NCBI GenBank assembly: GCA_963969495.1
Contig: OZ018338.1
Coordinates: 52,021,973 to 52,085,972, forward strand
DNA from: Ceratothoa steindachneri
Taxonomy: Eukaryota > Arthropoda > Malacostraca > Isopoda > Cymothoidae
Direction: 5' to 3'
DNA: 64,000 bases
Shown: positions 33,661-46,816 of the stretch, piece by piece
How the letters are laid out: each line of letters begins with the position of its first letter
Numbering within the stretch: position 1 is the stretch's first letter
Notes under the pieces: model-generated
What the model was told of the DNA's origin: nothing
What the model saw: the letters and a program-made list of their open reading frames with translations, nothing else
Databases searched by the model: none
Made by a program: the position numbers and the translations under genes

Positions 33661-34744
33661 CATTATAAGTGTCGATCATAGAAGCTGTTGATGACGCAAG
33701 GCCACTGAGTCACACTAAATGGCTTTACATTATCAAAATTTTGGAATTTGGTTGAACTATATAATTCTTTTTAGAAATTTTGTTACTAAAGGCCATTCAA
33801 GAAGAATACTGTATTTTAGAATGAATTTATAAGTCAGATTCGATTTTTCTTGAAACCGGCTGTGATATTTTCTGGAGAAAACTCCAATAAATGCATTGTT
33901 GAAGTATTCAGCTAGAACGTAAATAGTTATTCTTTTTTTCAGGACTAATGAGGTTCCATTTATTATTTTTTTGTAGTGTGTTTCACCGGAGCGAGGTATA
34001 CTGATTCGTCAAATGGATGTATCTTGTGTGGCCTGTGGGGCAGAATATTATTATGGATAGTCCATGAGGACACGCAATTTCAATGATCTCTAGATATATA
34101 AGGATAGGTGACTTTTATGGTTATCAATTGACGGAATGGCCGTTTTGCTTAATGAAGTGGTTTAGAACTTATGGAACATATGACTATTTATTCCAACACT
34201 TTGCGGTGTCAAAGCTAGGTTTTCCGATAGAAATTTTTTCAGCCATAAATTCCAAATTTGAACTCTGGAGAAAACTTAACTGCTAGTAGTGCGCCCCTTA
34301 CAGCTCTGATGGCTCTCTCATCTAAATTTTTGTAGACTATGGGAAAAATTATTTGTCAGCCTGGATTTTAGACCATTAGTCAAAGAACTCTTCCACATCC
34401 GCGTTGTTGAAGCCAGGTACGGTTGCCATGCAATTGCCTCAGGTGCATGTATAGAAAGTTTACGATGTTTCATGAACTCCTTCATTTATTCATTCCTGCT
34501 ATAGAGTTGCTATTCAATAAATTAGGATACATTTTTCACGTTTTTCTTTATTATTAATAATAAGCTGCCACTTTACCATATATCAAACAGAGAACATGAA
34601 CAATTAATGAACAAATTAGGATGCACTCTACAAAGCTTACTTCTTCAATGGTAAATAGCAGGAAAAAACAAAGTATGTTGACCAGAGTCGCGTGCTCTCA
34701 CCTGTTCTGATTTATGACTTTGCGACCTTAAAAACTTTCATAAA
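33661..34744. other. Unassigned sequence
   Basis: No gene or repeat recognised in this AT-rich spacer. Confidence 0.5.
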
Positions 34745-35065
34745 ATCCCGGACTAACCTTATGAAGATATTGGCAATTATAAAATTCAAAGGGGAATGTA
34801 AAACAATATAAGGGTTTAAGATTTCGTTAGAATCGGTCGAATAGTTATGATGTTATTGCCAAAATAAAATAATTCTTCAGCTAACCTTGGGAGCACCTTG
34901 GCGATTATATTATTTGAAAGAAAATGTAAAACAACATAAGAGTTTCAAATTTCGTTTAAAACGGCAAAATATTTACAATGTTATTACCAAAGGTTTAAAA
35001 GGCAAAACAGAGACCGACCGACCAACCGACCAACATAGTGACATATAGAGTCACACGCGACTAAT
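34745..35065 (+). repeat. Dispersed repeat with GACC-run end, copy 1
   Basis: Contains two internal subrepeats, each GGCAATTAT..GAAAATGTAAAACAA.ATAAG, then TTTCGTTAGAATCGGT and ATGTTATTGCCAAAA. It ends in a GACCGACCGACC run followed by CATAGTGACATATAGAGTC and ACGCGACTA. The same architecture recurs at 56790-57105. No coding sequence. It is a dispersed family of unknown class, possibly a SINE-like or non-autonomous element. Confidence 0.8.
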
Positions 35066-35814
35066 AAAATATGTAAATGCACTGTACACAAAGAATAAAA
35101 CCATGTCTGTATTTAGTTTATAGTTTAAATGAATTGGAGTTATAAGTGATCTGAAGTCTGTAGTCAATCCACTTTGTCTAGCTTTAAATTTAGTGATATA
35201 CCTCCATAAAGTTATTCTAAAATTGACTTTCTATTATTCACAAACGCTTCAACAGCCCTTTTTATCCAAATTCAATCAGATTTACTTATATCATCTTTAG
35301 CTTTGTAGTTCTGAACCATTATCTGTTATATACGTACAACATTATTCAAATCAATAATACACGCTCATGAGCAGATAGATATACACATAAATACACAATT
35401 GCAGTAGTTATATTATCACTTAGGTTATTAAGGAAATTGAAACAAAGTGTAAATCTACTAAGGCCCACTGAAACATGTTTAAAGTGTCCTAATACACGCA
35501 TTTTTAGATCCAATCAACAGACGGAATTGTATATAGTAGCATAATATTTTTTCCATAAGCAGGTTTGAATTAACTTTGAAATGAAAACAACTAGAATATT
35601 TGGTACTCATGTTGGAACTTTAGTTTGCAGATCAATATTGTAGGAAGAGTCTCGCAACAAGCCATCATTTCGAAGCTACCACCGTATTATTGTTGACACT
35701 GGTCGTGTTCAGCAAGAGTCTCTACACTAGAGATATCTAGTGATTTGGAAAAAATGGGCATTATATATCCAGTGATTCAATGTGTCCTTATGTTCAAAGT
35801 AATCAACTCTACTC
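35066..35814. other. Unassigned sequence
   Basis: Nothing recognised. Confidence 0.5.
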
Positions 35815-36205
35815 TCCGGAGGTATTTCTAGGCGAGTGGATACGGCGTTAGTCTGCCAACGTCGCGGTACCAGTTTCAATCCCAGCAAGAGTAAACGCAA
35901 ACGTCTGCGCCCGTAGAGATCTATCTACCATTTGGTGGACGCGCTGAGCTCAGCCCTGAACTGGGGTGGGTAGATCTTACATCTTTCATCACACGCATAG
36001 TCGATTACAACACCTCTCTCTTTTCTCTTCAATATTCGTAGCATAACACACACACGTTCCAAGGAATCTTGTGGATGGGTATCTATATCCACATACCTGT
36101 GAGTTGTAACATGTCCCTCTGCCCCGGAGAGACGAAAGTTCCGCATTAACGCTGTTTAGACCAGCCCTTGGTGCCCTTGGGATCACCAGCAATTATCATA
36201 ATGAC
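35815..36205 (+). repeat. Probable tRNA-derived SINE
   Basis: Begins with a tRNA-like head, 35830-35890: GGCGAGTGGATACGGCG as an A-box region, CTGCCAAC where the anticodon arm should be, and CAGTTTCAATCCCAG as a B-box region and T-arm. A GC-richer body of about 300 bp unlike the local AT-rich DNA follows, ending near ATCACCAGCAATTATCATAA. A fragment of the same A-box region occurs at about 22494. The class is inferred from pol III promoter-like boxes. Confidence 0.5.
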
Positions 36206-37791
36206 TTTTATGTCTAGTTCATTGTTCAGTCTGATCCGCCTAGTTTGGTAGCTTCCTTTCTTATCCCTATCTTATAATTTGTTTAGGTGCTGTTCTATCA
36301 AATGAAATTTGGCCACAAATCAGCGGTAAATTGAAAAGATTATTCTCTGCAATTTTCATGGATGGAAAGTTAATGAGCATTTTTGAAGAAAATATAACTT
36401 TAGATGTTTTGCTCTAGTTTTTAGAGTGCACTCTATTTATTTTGAAAGTGTTTAATCATGAGAATTTTAACCATTTGTTTACTCTATGATGCACTGTTTT
36501 ATTCTTTGTTATAACAGATAATACTCTGCTTTATAAAGGCTAAATCATTGATAATTTCGAACTAGTTTCTTTATCTCGCCCTCTGGCCTGGATTAGTGAT
36601 TTAGCCATAATTTAATCAACTCCAAATAGATTCATATTTCCTTGATTGAATCCAATTAGCTGATCTCTGTTTGGCTTTGACTTAATTCGGCCATTAAACA
36701 CGCAAGTAAAACTAATTTTCTCCTATGACACTATTATGAAAAATATTGGATAGCACACACGTTGCACTTCATTATCCAGAGTCATCACTCTGTAAAGTTA
36801 AATTTAATTTTACCATCTGATTTTACTCGATTACATTATATTTATATTTTTTATTGTTAAATGTTATTTGTAGTCAGTACGAAAAGGAGAATCTCATCTA
36901 TTGAGATCTTTTTAGCTAAATAAGTTCTCATGACGCTAACCCATCATCTAGTCCTGATTTCAGTATTATAATATAAACATATATTTATCAGGTGTATATA
37001 AATTAAAGGCTAATCTTTCTAAAACTTTCATTTGTGGAACGATGCTTTTTATAAACATTTATCATCTAAGATAAATTTTCAAATTGATGCTTCTTATTTG
37101 TGGAGGTCAACAAAACGAAATTGCATCAGGGTAAAATGAATTAAAGCTTTTCCACATCCAAAGGCCGTACGGTACACCATTTCCTCATCTTGATGTCCGA
37201 GGCTACGACCTTGTCGCAATTGCATGATATACGCGTGGAATCCCAAAAGTTCCAGGATAGAAGTTAATAAACTACACCAAATTTCAATTCTTCTCCCTCA
37301 AGATAAACTGAAGCGTTGTTGTTATTATTGTGTCTAAATTCGTGATTTCTTGGAGTAACAAGATAAAATCTTTTTTAAACTGAGCTTCTATTTAAACTAC
37401 ATGAACTTTGTTAAATTAGATTAAAGGACAAACAGAAATTTATGGTAGAGTTCTGTTGGGAGATAAAGGAATCAATCATGCTTTAGTGCTTTGTGCTTCT
37501 AAACAAATTATAACATGGTCCTAGGAGTTAATCGTATGAAGTTCCTCAACAGAGAGAGGTAATATTGATGTCAAACCTCAAGTGGCAAGAGATGAGGCTT
37601 TAAGAATTTCTCCATGAATGATCATTCCATATGTGCAGTTTCCTGAGGGTGATGAAAGTGAAGTAGTGACTGCTTGTGTATTGGAGACAGGAAAACAATT
37701 AACAAAGACAACTTTCCTGGATGGCCAGGTAAATGAAACTAAATCAATAAACTGATAGGAACCAGAACCACAATTTGGGCACCTAACCATG
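36206..37791. other. AT-rich non-coding stretch
   Basis: No supported feature. Confidence 0.5.
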
Positions 37792-38462
37792 TACAGTCAT
37801 GGCCGAAAATTTTAAAACTATTATATTTTTTATATGAGAAAATAAATAGAACTAATCAAAGAAGGCATTTTAATTTTTTTATGTTTGAATCATAATTTGA
37901 AGGTGAAATATCCAAAAATTTAGATCTCAAACCACCTGCAGTCAATATTTGTAATGATGCCTTTGGTTCTTCAGGACTGCTTCAATTCATCTTGAATTGC
38001 TGAAGAACAAATTTATGATGATATCTTGACTGATATTAAAACCTTTAGAAACGATCTCCTTGCGTTTCAAGCCACTTTACTGCAAAGCCATAATGGTTGC
38101 ACACTTTTCTTGGGAAGGAACCATTTCTGCAATCCTAAAAGATAAAAACACTTATTTTAACCAGAAATTATTAAGAAATATATAATAATTAAAAATTATC
38201 ATTGTTAACCAATATGTGTCATCATTTTACACTTTGAACGAATAGCAAAGCTTCAGGGAATGAAACTCACCTCCTAGAAGAGCAGGACCAGACAGCGATT
38301 TGGGATACAGTGAAGGAATGCACTTTTTTCTTATTATTGTTTAAATACTGACTTTAAAATATGCTTGCAATAATTTAAATAATATAAAAACCATTCTTCT
38401 AACGAAGTGGTTGAAAACGACTAAAAAATTATAAAGTTTCAAAACCTTTGGCCGTTACTGTA
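37792..38462 (-). mobile_element. Internally deleted Tc1-like transposon
   Basis: Terminal inverted repeats flanked by TA: CAGTCATGGCCGAAAATTTT at the left, and at the right the reverse complement of CAGTAACGGCCAAAGGTTTT. Length is 671 bp. The minus strand near 38120-37990 reads MVPSQEKCATIMALQ, then GLKRKEIVSKGFNISQDII, the start of a Tc1-type helix-turn-helix. The catalytic domain is missing, so this is a non-autonomous deletion derivative. Confidence 0.8.
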
Positions 38463-38839
38463 GATGTTCTCCATTACTGTTTACTCTGCTGTCCTTCTAG
38501 ACCAGTCAAGGGAGAGTTAGGTGTACTATGCCAATTATCTCTCTTCACTCCCCCTTCTTTACACATCTCTCACTACAAATTTTGTTGCAGAGATATCCTA
38601 CTTGATTTTAAATACTTAGATTTAAGTACGAGTATAATAACGTGCCGTTTCTTTGTTCTTCTACACCGTACCTCACATATATGGAATAGAGGGAGGTGAA
38701 TTAATATATGGTAAAAAAACTTTCTTATCCATATTGTAGGTTTAAAAACACACCTTTCCCAAAGTATTGAGAAGATATTTTGCTATCACGCAGATTCTGT
38801 TTAAGCAGATATGGTGGATGATATCCGCTGGAGCTCTTG

Positions 38840-39175
38840 GGGCCTAGTGCATAAAACAATGGTTTTCTAGACCAGAATAGTTGGATTCGATTCTAATTGA
38901 AAGAAGTAAATCACTTCGGCGCTTGTATTGAGAAAGCTTACCTCTATCAAGGTCGGGGAAGTTTGATTCATTTCACCCGCATGGACAACTACAATTTCCT
39001 TTCACATCTTTCTTTCACACATATGAGATATCACTCTTCCCTCTTTCAGAATGCGCTTGCGAGGGGCATTCCACACTCAGATATGTTAGAAGGAGATTCT
39101 CCTCCTTGATCAATAAAAGGTTCAATACGAACGGTGGCTGGTGACCAAATGGACACCACCGTTCTTCCTGTATCT
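38840..39175 (+). repeat. Possible tRNA-derived SINE
   Basis: GGGGCCTAGTGCATAAAACA resembles a pol III A-box region and GGATTCGATTCTAAT a B-box, separated by a spacing typical of tRNA. A GC-richer body of about 270 bp follows. It ends with an inverted repeat, AACGGTGG paired with CCACCGTT (39130-39165). Weak evidence; no second copy was found in the window. Confidence 0.35.
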
Positions 39176-42100
39176 TTTCTCACAACAAGAAAAAGCTCCT
39201 GGCTTCATTAGCCGTGCGAGCGATTGTTAGTCTGATCTTTATGCTTGTTTCATTATCCAGAAAGTTGAATACCTAAATAAAAGTGACGTAAATGAGTTGA
39301 CGAAGGTAGATGGGCTAAAATATATGAGAAGTATATAACTCAGAGAGACAAGAAGGGAAACGAGATGGAAGACTCTTTGCATAAAAAGGCAAAAAACTCT
39401 GAAAAATCTCTTTGAAGAGAGTGCCTCTTTGGAACATATATACATAGGTGTAAACTTGTAAATACTATGTCAAGGATAGTATTAACATATGTAAAATGAT
39501 TTTAAAATCTTCTGGCGCTTTGTTTACCTAACTAAGTTGGACACAAAAAATGAGATTATCCGTGAGTTGCCTCTCACATCCAGATTCCTTCAAGGAGTCT
39601 AAGCAACATTGACGACGTATATAAATGATTTTTCCTCATCCTACATAAACATTTTAGAATACCCATCACTACAATTATGTTTTAATTAAGATATACGTAA
39701 TAATCAAGCTTCTTTAATTTATTACATTATAGTCAAAGTGCAGCAGTAAACGAAAAAAAAGTCAATAATCTGAATTCTAAGCGACCGTTTTTTTGCAAGC
39801 ATCTTTAAGGGATGGAGAGAGGAAGAAGAATGCATTAGGCAGAATGCAATCCGCAGAAACAAACCAAAGAACAATTAAAAACAAAGAGTTTAGGAGTGTT
39901 TTGTTAAAATTCAAACACCTCTTTCTCTGTTGTTCTTATATTTAAAAGTTGAAAGACTAAAGTTCTCTGGATCCCAAGATTTTTAATTTTCCTGTAGATT
40001 ACTTCTCTATCTAATTATACACATATTATTATTCTTTAATAGATTTTAAGAAAATATGCTAGCTAATGTAGCATCATTAAATTTAGTAGACATTTTGGTG
40101 AAATGCTTGATGAACTGACGTCTTTTGGTGAGAAGTATATTGTGGGCGAACAAGTTGAGAACAATGAAAAACAATATTTTGCTAAACTCACCATTATTGA
40201 TTTCCAGATGCTAGAAAAGATAGCTAGAAATATCAAGAATAAGATAGATAATTTCCTAAATTTTTTAACAATTCCAAACTCATTCAGCATTGAAAAAAAT
40301 TCTCAGATCGTTTCTAAAATAAAAAACGCTTATACTTCCTATATCTAATGAGTACAATTAATGGCCAATTAGTTTAATACCATGTCGTATTAATATTCTA
40401 CACATCTTCTTCCTCGTTTCTATCATTCCTTAAAGCTAAGCCAATTTGAAAGGGTTCAAATTTCTAATTACGCGCTAATTAAAAGTAAAAACGTTAACAA
40501 GAAGGTTAGGCGGTGTTGCGTTAAAAAAACGAGAAATAAGATTGTAAGAAGTAGAGATATTTGTAGTTAGCATTTCAAGTCTTGTGTGAGGAAATAATTG
40601 GAGGGAAGGAAGGACAGAGGGAAAGGATGGGGAAAAAAGGTGAGATGAAGTGTTCTCATGTCTGATTTACGATGATATAAAGGAATCGAAAAAATAGTGG
40701 TAGACCTTTTGAAAAGATTGATAATATTGTGCAATCAGTTTCCATTGTGAAAGGTTTTAGGAAACTAATTCGTTGTTAAAAAGTGTTAAAAGAATGACTA
40801 AAGATGACACGGTACTGTTTGATAATATAGTAAGTATAATTGTAATAGGGTCGTCCATGAAAATATCTATGAGATAAATTTGATAATATGACGTTGTGGA
40901 ATAAGTAAAACATATGTGAGATTATGTGACCTTTGCTTATGGTATAATGCCATAGAAAATTAATGAGCATTTGTGTGGAATGCTCAGAAAATGTTTGTTG
41001 TCAGAGTAATTGTTAGGACAAATAATTCCACACAATTTCTAGAAAAATTGATTCCAGCGATGCCTTGTTCAGTATTGCTTCTAAATTCTTACTTAGGAAA
41101 TAATAAATATATATAATGATAATAATTATAAAATAATGATAATAAGAATAATTCTAATATTTACTGTATAAAGCTTTTCAATTAATGCTAATGAATTTTC
41201 AATAGCCAAATTAATGGAAAGAGTTTATCAAAGAATTGATAGTATTATAAAAATAAACAACATACTTGTTTGCTCCTTAAACCTAAATATCGTGAGAAAA
41301 ATGGAAAAAAGTTCCCCGTACTTTCTTTTTATTGAAAAGATGGAAGAAAGGAAAATTTTCGCCTTTAGAAATAATTAAATTCAAGAATAGTATTAATGGT
41401 TGACCTCTTCTAATGTTTTAAAAAATTTCTACCTCGTAAACCTTACAGAGTAAAATAACACAAAAATAACCATTCTCATTATTTTAATGAAATAATTCAA
41501 AGAGGAAGAAACTTTATCATTTTTCTACTTTTAAATCTTAATTCCACTTCAAAATTATCACCATTAATGTCTCAAATTAAGACGTTAGTAACGCTTATCA
41601 TTTATCCATTTTCTTTATTTTACTAATGGGTTTAGAAATACATATATAATAATGCAATTAGTGCTCATTCTGTGTTTTATGTCTTATGTCCAAATGGATA
41701 AACTGACGTATGTAGGTTGAAATTATTTGGGGTTTAAGTACAAGGGGAAAATGGCTGACTATTTCAATCTCAGTTTTGCCTTGTCCAAACCTTGAGACTC
41801 ATAAGATTGTATGTAAATTTCAGATTAATTATAGAGGCAGTAACAACTCTTTATATCTGAAAGTTCTGACTGAATGGTTCAATAGTCGATTTGGGCACTT
41901 ATCTCTCAAGAGTTCTACTTGTCTTTACCACCTTCCTTAGCAGGCAGATGGACTTTCTTCCATTCTAGAGTTATTACCATTTTCGAGAAGTACTTTCTTA
42001 AAAATCAAGCTTGTCTTCTTTCTCGCCAACCATTTAGAGTTATTGTCCAAAGTTTACTCAAACATAAATAGTACAGACACTAAATAGTACAATTTGCTTA

Positions 42101-45100
42101 ACTACTTCTGTAATAAAATTTCATGGTATTATTAATACTAAAAGCCACCAAAATTAGAATTCGGATATGAAGAATATGGAAATTATATTTGTGCCCTAAG
42201 CTCACTCATGACAGTAGAGGAGTGCACATAGGGCAATGACGTTGTGGAAGTTCTACAAAAACTTTTATGACTTTATTCCTTTGGCCTCTCAAAATTATTT
42301 AATAGACTTCAGGATGCAGGAAATTTTAGTGGGATAGAAAGAATTCTTGACTTAGTCATCACAAAGTTTAGTGAAACGGATTAAATTCATAGGAAACTAT
42401 TAAAACGAAGGTTACCTTCTCATTCACCGCTACTACTCTTAATAATACTACTGCTACTACTAGTATGCATAATTCAGTTCTATTCCAAATAATTATAATC
42501 ATATTTTCTGATAGATAAAAGAATCAATTTTGTCTGATTTTTAATGAAAAATTGTAATTAAGCCGATTCTGTGTGTCTCTCATATCCTAATCTGTTTTGT
42601 TAACCTCTTCTGTAGACTTTCTCTGTAGACTTTTTCTATAGAATTATTTGTTTGTACTAGCATTTGATAATTCGAGAAACACTTTATTATTTTATGTGCA
42701 AGAGATTCTTAGCAATAAAGAATAAACATTTATCATTTTTTATAATTAAAAAATTGCAAAGTTCTTTAATTTCATCCCTAAATGTCGTGTAGTTCTCCAT
42801 TGTGATTCCTGTTACACATTTACTTTCTCATGACTCAGCGGTCAACCCACAATTTCTAAATGATATCACATATTCTACCGAATCCGGAGAATACCCGAGA
42901 CAAAGACAACCCTTTGGGCATTAAATATGGGGTCAGTAATTATTAACTAAAAATTGGACTAATAAAGTTAAGTAACCAACAAAAAATTACCACTTAATTT
43001 AGATCGAAGAAAATATTTGGTTTCTTGGTTCGAGAAGGATGGCATTAAACTCCAATCACATGAATTAGAAAGAATTAAATAAGTACATTAAATATACTTG
43101 CTCTTTAATCACAAGGAAAATCAGAGGGTATCAAATTTGGAGTAAAGTTTATTAAATTTTACCGAGTTTGAAAATATTTCTTCGCCGCATTCGAATTAAG
43201 AACTTTTATTCTTAATGACAAAAAAAATCATGAGCCACAAAATAGGATAATGGTAATAATGACCGTAAGAGCATTCCATTTCCAGTTATTAAAGTAATAA
43301 CAATTTCAAGCTTTATCGTATAGCCCTGATTAAGAACATGAGGCTTGAGAGAGTGCTTCTCTTACAACTAAATAATTGAACTCTTCCAGCATCGTTGAAG
43401 GCACAAGAGTAGGACAAAAAGCAGTATATTTTAGGAGGCATATCATACCACATTTTAGGCGCAAATGTTTAGAAAACATCACCTTCCATGCAAAACAAAT
43501 GACTACGAAAGGCAATCATTCTTGGGGCAAAGCTCGAACGTTGAGATCTCAGAGGCCGGAATAAGTTCAGTGAGAAAGTAAGGTAAGAGGGTGCCGTGGC
43601 ATTTAAGATTTTCTCCGTAAAAAGGACGATATTGAAGGCGATGTGGAACGGATTGGTATCCAATGCAGTTCATGAAGTAAGGGGGGGTGCACGATGAAGA
43701 AGATGGTTCGCAATGTTTTTACTCAGCTGAGAGGGTCAAAGAGTGGAAGAATGAGATTCATAAGAAAGAGGTTAAGGATAAAGGGATCAAAGGACTAGAT
43801 TGCTAATACAATAAAGAAGGTAGAAATTGGGCCTCAAAAATTATTAATATTAGTTTTAAGGGATAGTCCATTATCAAAGTTGAAGACCAGAATTTTAGCA
43901 GTATTTTAAGATGAATCCGGAGAGGAACGAATTTTAAGAATGGGAGTTTGGGGAGAGAGTGGTACTTTGCCGAGTCGTTTGCGTCCAATCCTTGATCTTT
44001 TCGAAATTACCCGCCAACCAGATGTATTTCAGTTACAAGTGAGATGATTGACGAAAAGAGGGAGTACTAACCTTGTAAAATTGGAAGGAAAGAGTAAATA
44101 GAGACATAGAATGCTGGGGCAAGGGTGACGCCTGGGACGAAGGAGTAATATCGGTACACATGCAGAAACTTCTCTGTACACCTCTCGTAGGCTTGCCTGT
44201 GTGGCTTAGCTATCCAAATAACATCGAAAAACCTAGAGACATAACATCAACAAGAGGGAAGGCAACTTAGGAGTTTTGAAATCATAGCAGGAAAACTATT
44301 CATGAGAAATCAAAGGAAGGGAAGTCAGTGTTCAATGGTGGAAGGATAGATCTAAGATCCAGTCAACGAAATAAAAATAAGTGAGGTCTATTATCAGACT
44401 TTTCGAAAATTTTCCATTGCTCTGATTTAGGGAAATATTTCCGACGTAATTGGTGTGATTTCTTCATGGTAATATACTTCAGTCAGTATATTAATTGAAT
44501 TAGTATTTTATATTTATGTTCTGTAAATAGTTAGAATTCTTCTTAAATTACCTGAGGAGGAAAACATTCAAACTATAATTGCTAATCAGGCAAAAAAAAC
44601 TATCACAAGTATACCTGTTATTGGCCCAAGTTGCTTCTTATCTGAGTTAGTTTAAGGTACACTGGATATTTTTTCTTGCATAATAAGTTACGAATTCGCG
44701 TGGACTTAGTTGCCGCTGCTGTATTGGATGCGATCATTGGTATGGACCCCATGTTAGACTGTAGGTCACCACTAACAAATGCCTCAAAATGAAAAAAATG
44801 GCAAAACTTTCAGCAAAGAAAATACCTGTGGTAGTTTAGTGTAATACTTATACCTAAAATAGAAAAGATACCTGACTATCAATCATCCTTACGAGTTGTT
44901 TGGTGGATAATATACAGGAAACCAGAGGTTGTGGTTTTTGCATTAAAAGTGAAGCGATTCAACACGAACGTATTCAACATAATTTTTAGAGAGGAGGTCG
45001 TCAATCACTAAAAGGCTCTTCCTGTCAATGTGATTGGAGGAAGTGAGTTAAAGCATTAAAAGTAGAAAGATGAATCCTGAAAGACAGCACTAATTTAGTA

Positions 45101-45415
45101 AGGTAAAATTATTAGAGATAAAAGAACAGTTAAATTACGAGAGTGGACATCATAGGTAATGAAACGTACGCTCTGTGTTGTCTTTTTCTAATAATCCGCA
45201 ATATGCGCCTTTTTAAGGTGAACTTTGAACTCACGTGCCGATGAAAGGGCAAAAACGATACGTGTCTTTATAATAAATGCCTTTTTCTTTTCTTGCTGCC
45301 TCAGTTACTGTGCCTTTCGCTTTACGCCTCTAAAATGTGCAATAAACTGCTGGTCGCTATATAGTCCTCTCTTACCTCTCGGTGCCTTCATGAGCGCTTT
45401 AGAGGCTCGCCTCCT
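39176..45415. other. AT-rich non-coding stretch
   Basis: About 6.2 kb with no gene, RNA or transposon I can support. Short open frames (for example 40103-40348, 43376-43564 and the minus-strand frame 43469-43663) have no recognisable domain and are not longer than chance allows. Confidence 0.55.
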
Positions 45416-45454
45416 CCATCTATGTAAGCTTCCATCTATGTAAGCTTCCATTTA
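45416..45454. repeat. Short tandem repeat, 16 bp unit
   Basis: CCATCTATGTAAGCTT occurs twice in direct succession, followed by a shortened third copy (CCATTTAAGCTT). Confidence 0.8.
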
Positions 45455-46816
45455 AGCTTATGACTTAAAGCTTAGAAAGAGTATCATTATTTTGGAAAAC
45501 ATTGAAGAAAGCTTCATAGAAAAGATAATCAAGGGAAGGGCGAATTTCTTAAAAGTACACATATCAAATTTATTTATTCATGAGTGATTAACTTTCCCAA
45601 ATTTCTTTCACCCATTCATTAAACAGTTTCAGGTAAAAATAAAATTCCGCTATATCTATAAATAAAATCCTATTCCTCCAAAATTAATTAGTTTTCAAGT
45701 TTGGAGAAAGCAAAAATTGATTAAAAAGTTAACTCATCACATTGGCCATAAACCCAAATTTTTCCATCAACGTCACTTAATCGAACTGGAGAGGAAACTC
45801 AAACTTGTGTATGGCCAAGTTAACTGTATTATTCTAATTCATATAAAATCTTCAGTAAAATACAGAAATTCCATAAGCTTTAAACTGTTAATGGTGTATC
45901 TTCATAAGCTTCCATACGCTTTATGGATTTGTTATAAACACATCCATTAAAGGTGATAAGTTTCTCAAAGGAAATAATATTAGTGTCGAATAGGTAATAA
46001 TTCCTTCGGGTAAAATTATTGTTCGGTGTTTATCACTTCTGTTATTATTATTCTGGAACAGTGGGATGGCTTACAAAAGTTATTTAATAAGGGATGCTGG
46101 TATTTCCATTATTATTTTTCTTAATGATTCAGGATTCCAAAGTATAAAATTATTAAATGCAGTATTACTGTCATACAATTTTTTATAATAGGGAAAAAGG
46201 GGTATTTAAAAATAAATCGAGCAGAAGGAATCCAAGTTAGCTGCTTTCCATCTCTTGCAACATATTTTTCATCACCATCGCGATTGGCACCATGATTTCT
46301 ATTCTCCTTGTTATCAGGACAAAATTTCATTATATCATTGATACTGCAATGCTATTTGTTTTGAATGTTTTCCATAATCCATTAAATATTTTTACTTAAC
46401 TAATTATGTAGGATGCTATAGTTAGCGTTCCAAGTACCTATTTTGGTAAAATAAAAATCTTAAATTATTTTTCACCTTTAATTAGGGAAAAATTGTGGAT
46501 AAGAATTTATTTGGGACTGTTGTCCTATTCTATTGTCTCATTTTATGGAACCAAAAAAATTTATTTTATTTTTTGACATGGTTTGTTTTGCTGGTTTCCT
46601 CTACTTGCATAAGGAAACGACAGTTGAGTCTTATTGTTCCGGAGCATGCAGGTAATTTATTTTACAAGTGTTATTTTAAGCTTATTTAATTTTAAGAGTA
46701 TATTTTTTATTAATTTTATACCCTAATTTTCTAAGGCATTTAAACTACAAGCCCATTTTTCAATCTCTTTCTTTTATAAGATACAAATCATTACCAAGGC
46801 AATTTTCTGAAGAATA
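45455..46816. other. Unassigned AT-rich sequence
   Basis: Nothing recognised. Confidence 0.5.

Noticed and set aside
40063..40348. Overlapping open frames on both strands, the plus one Lys/Asn/Ile-rich
   Set aside because: AT-rich composition explains the openness; no domain seen.
43330..43663. Paired open frames that resembled a LINE C-terminus
   Set aside because: The similarity was only to general composition; no RT or endonuclease motif could be pointed to.
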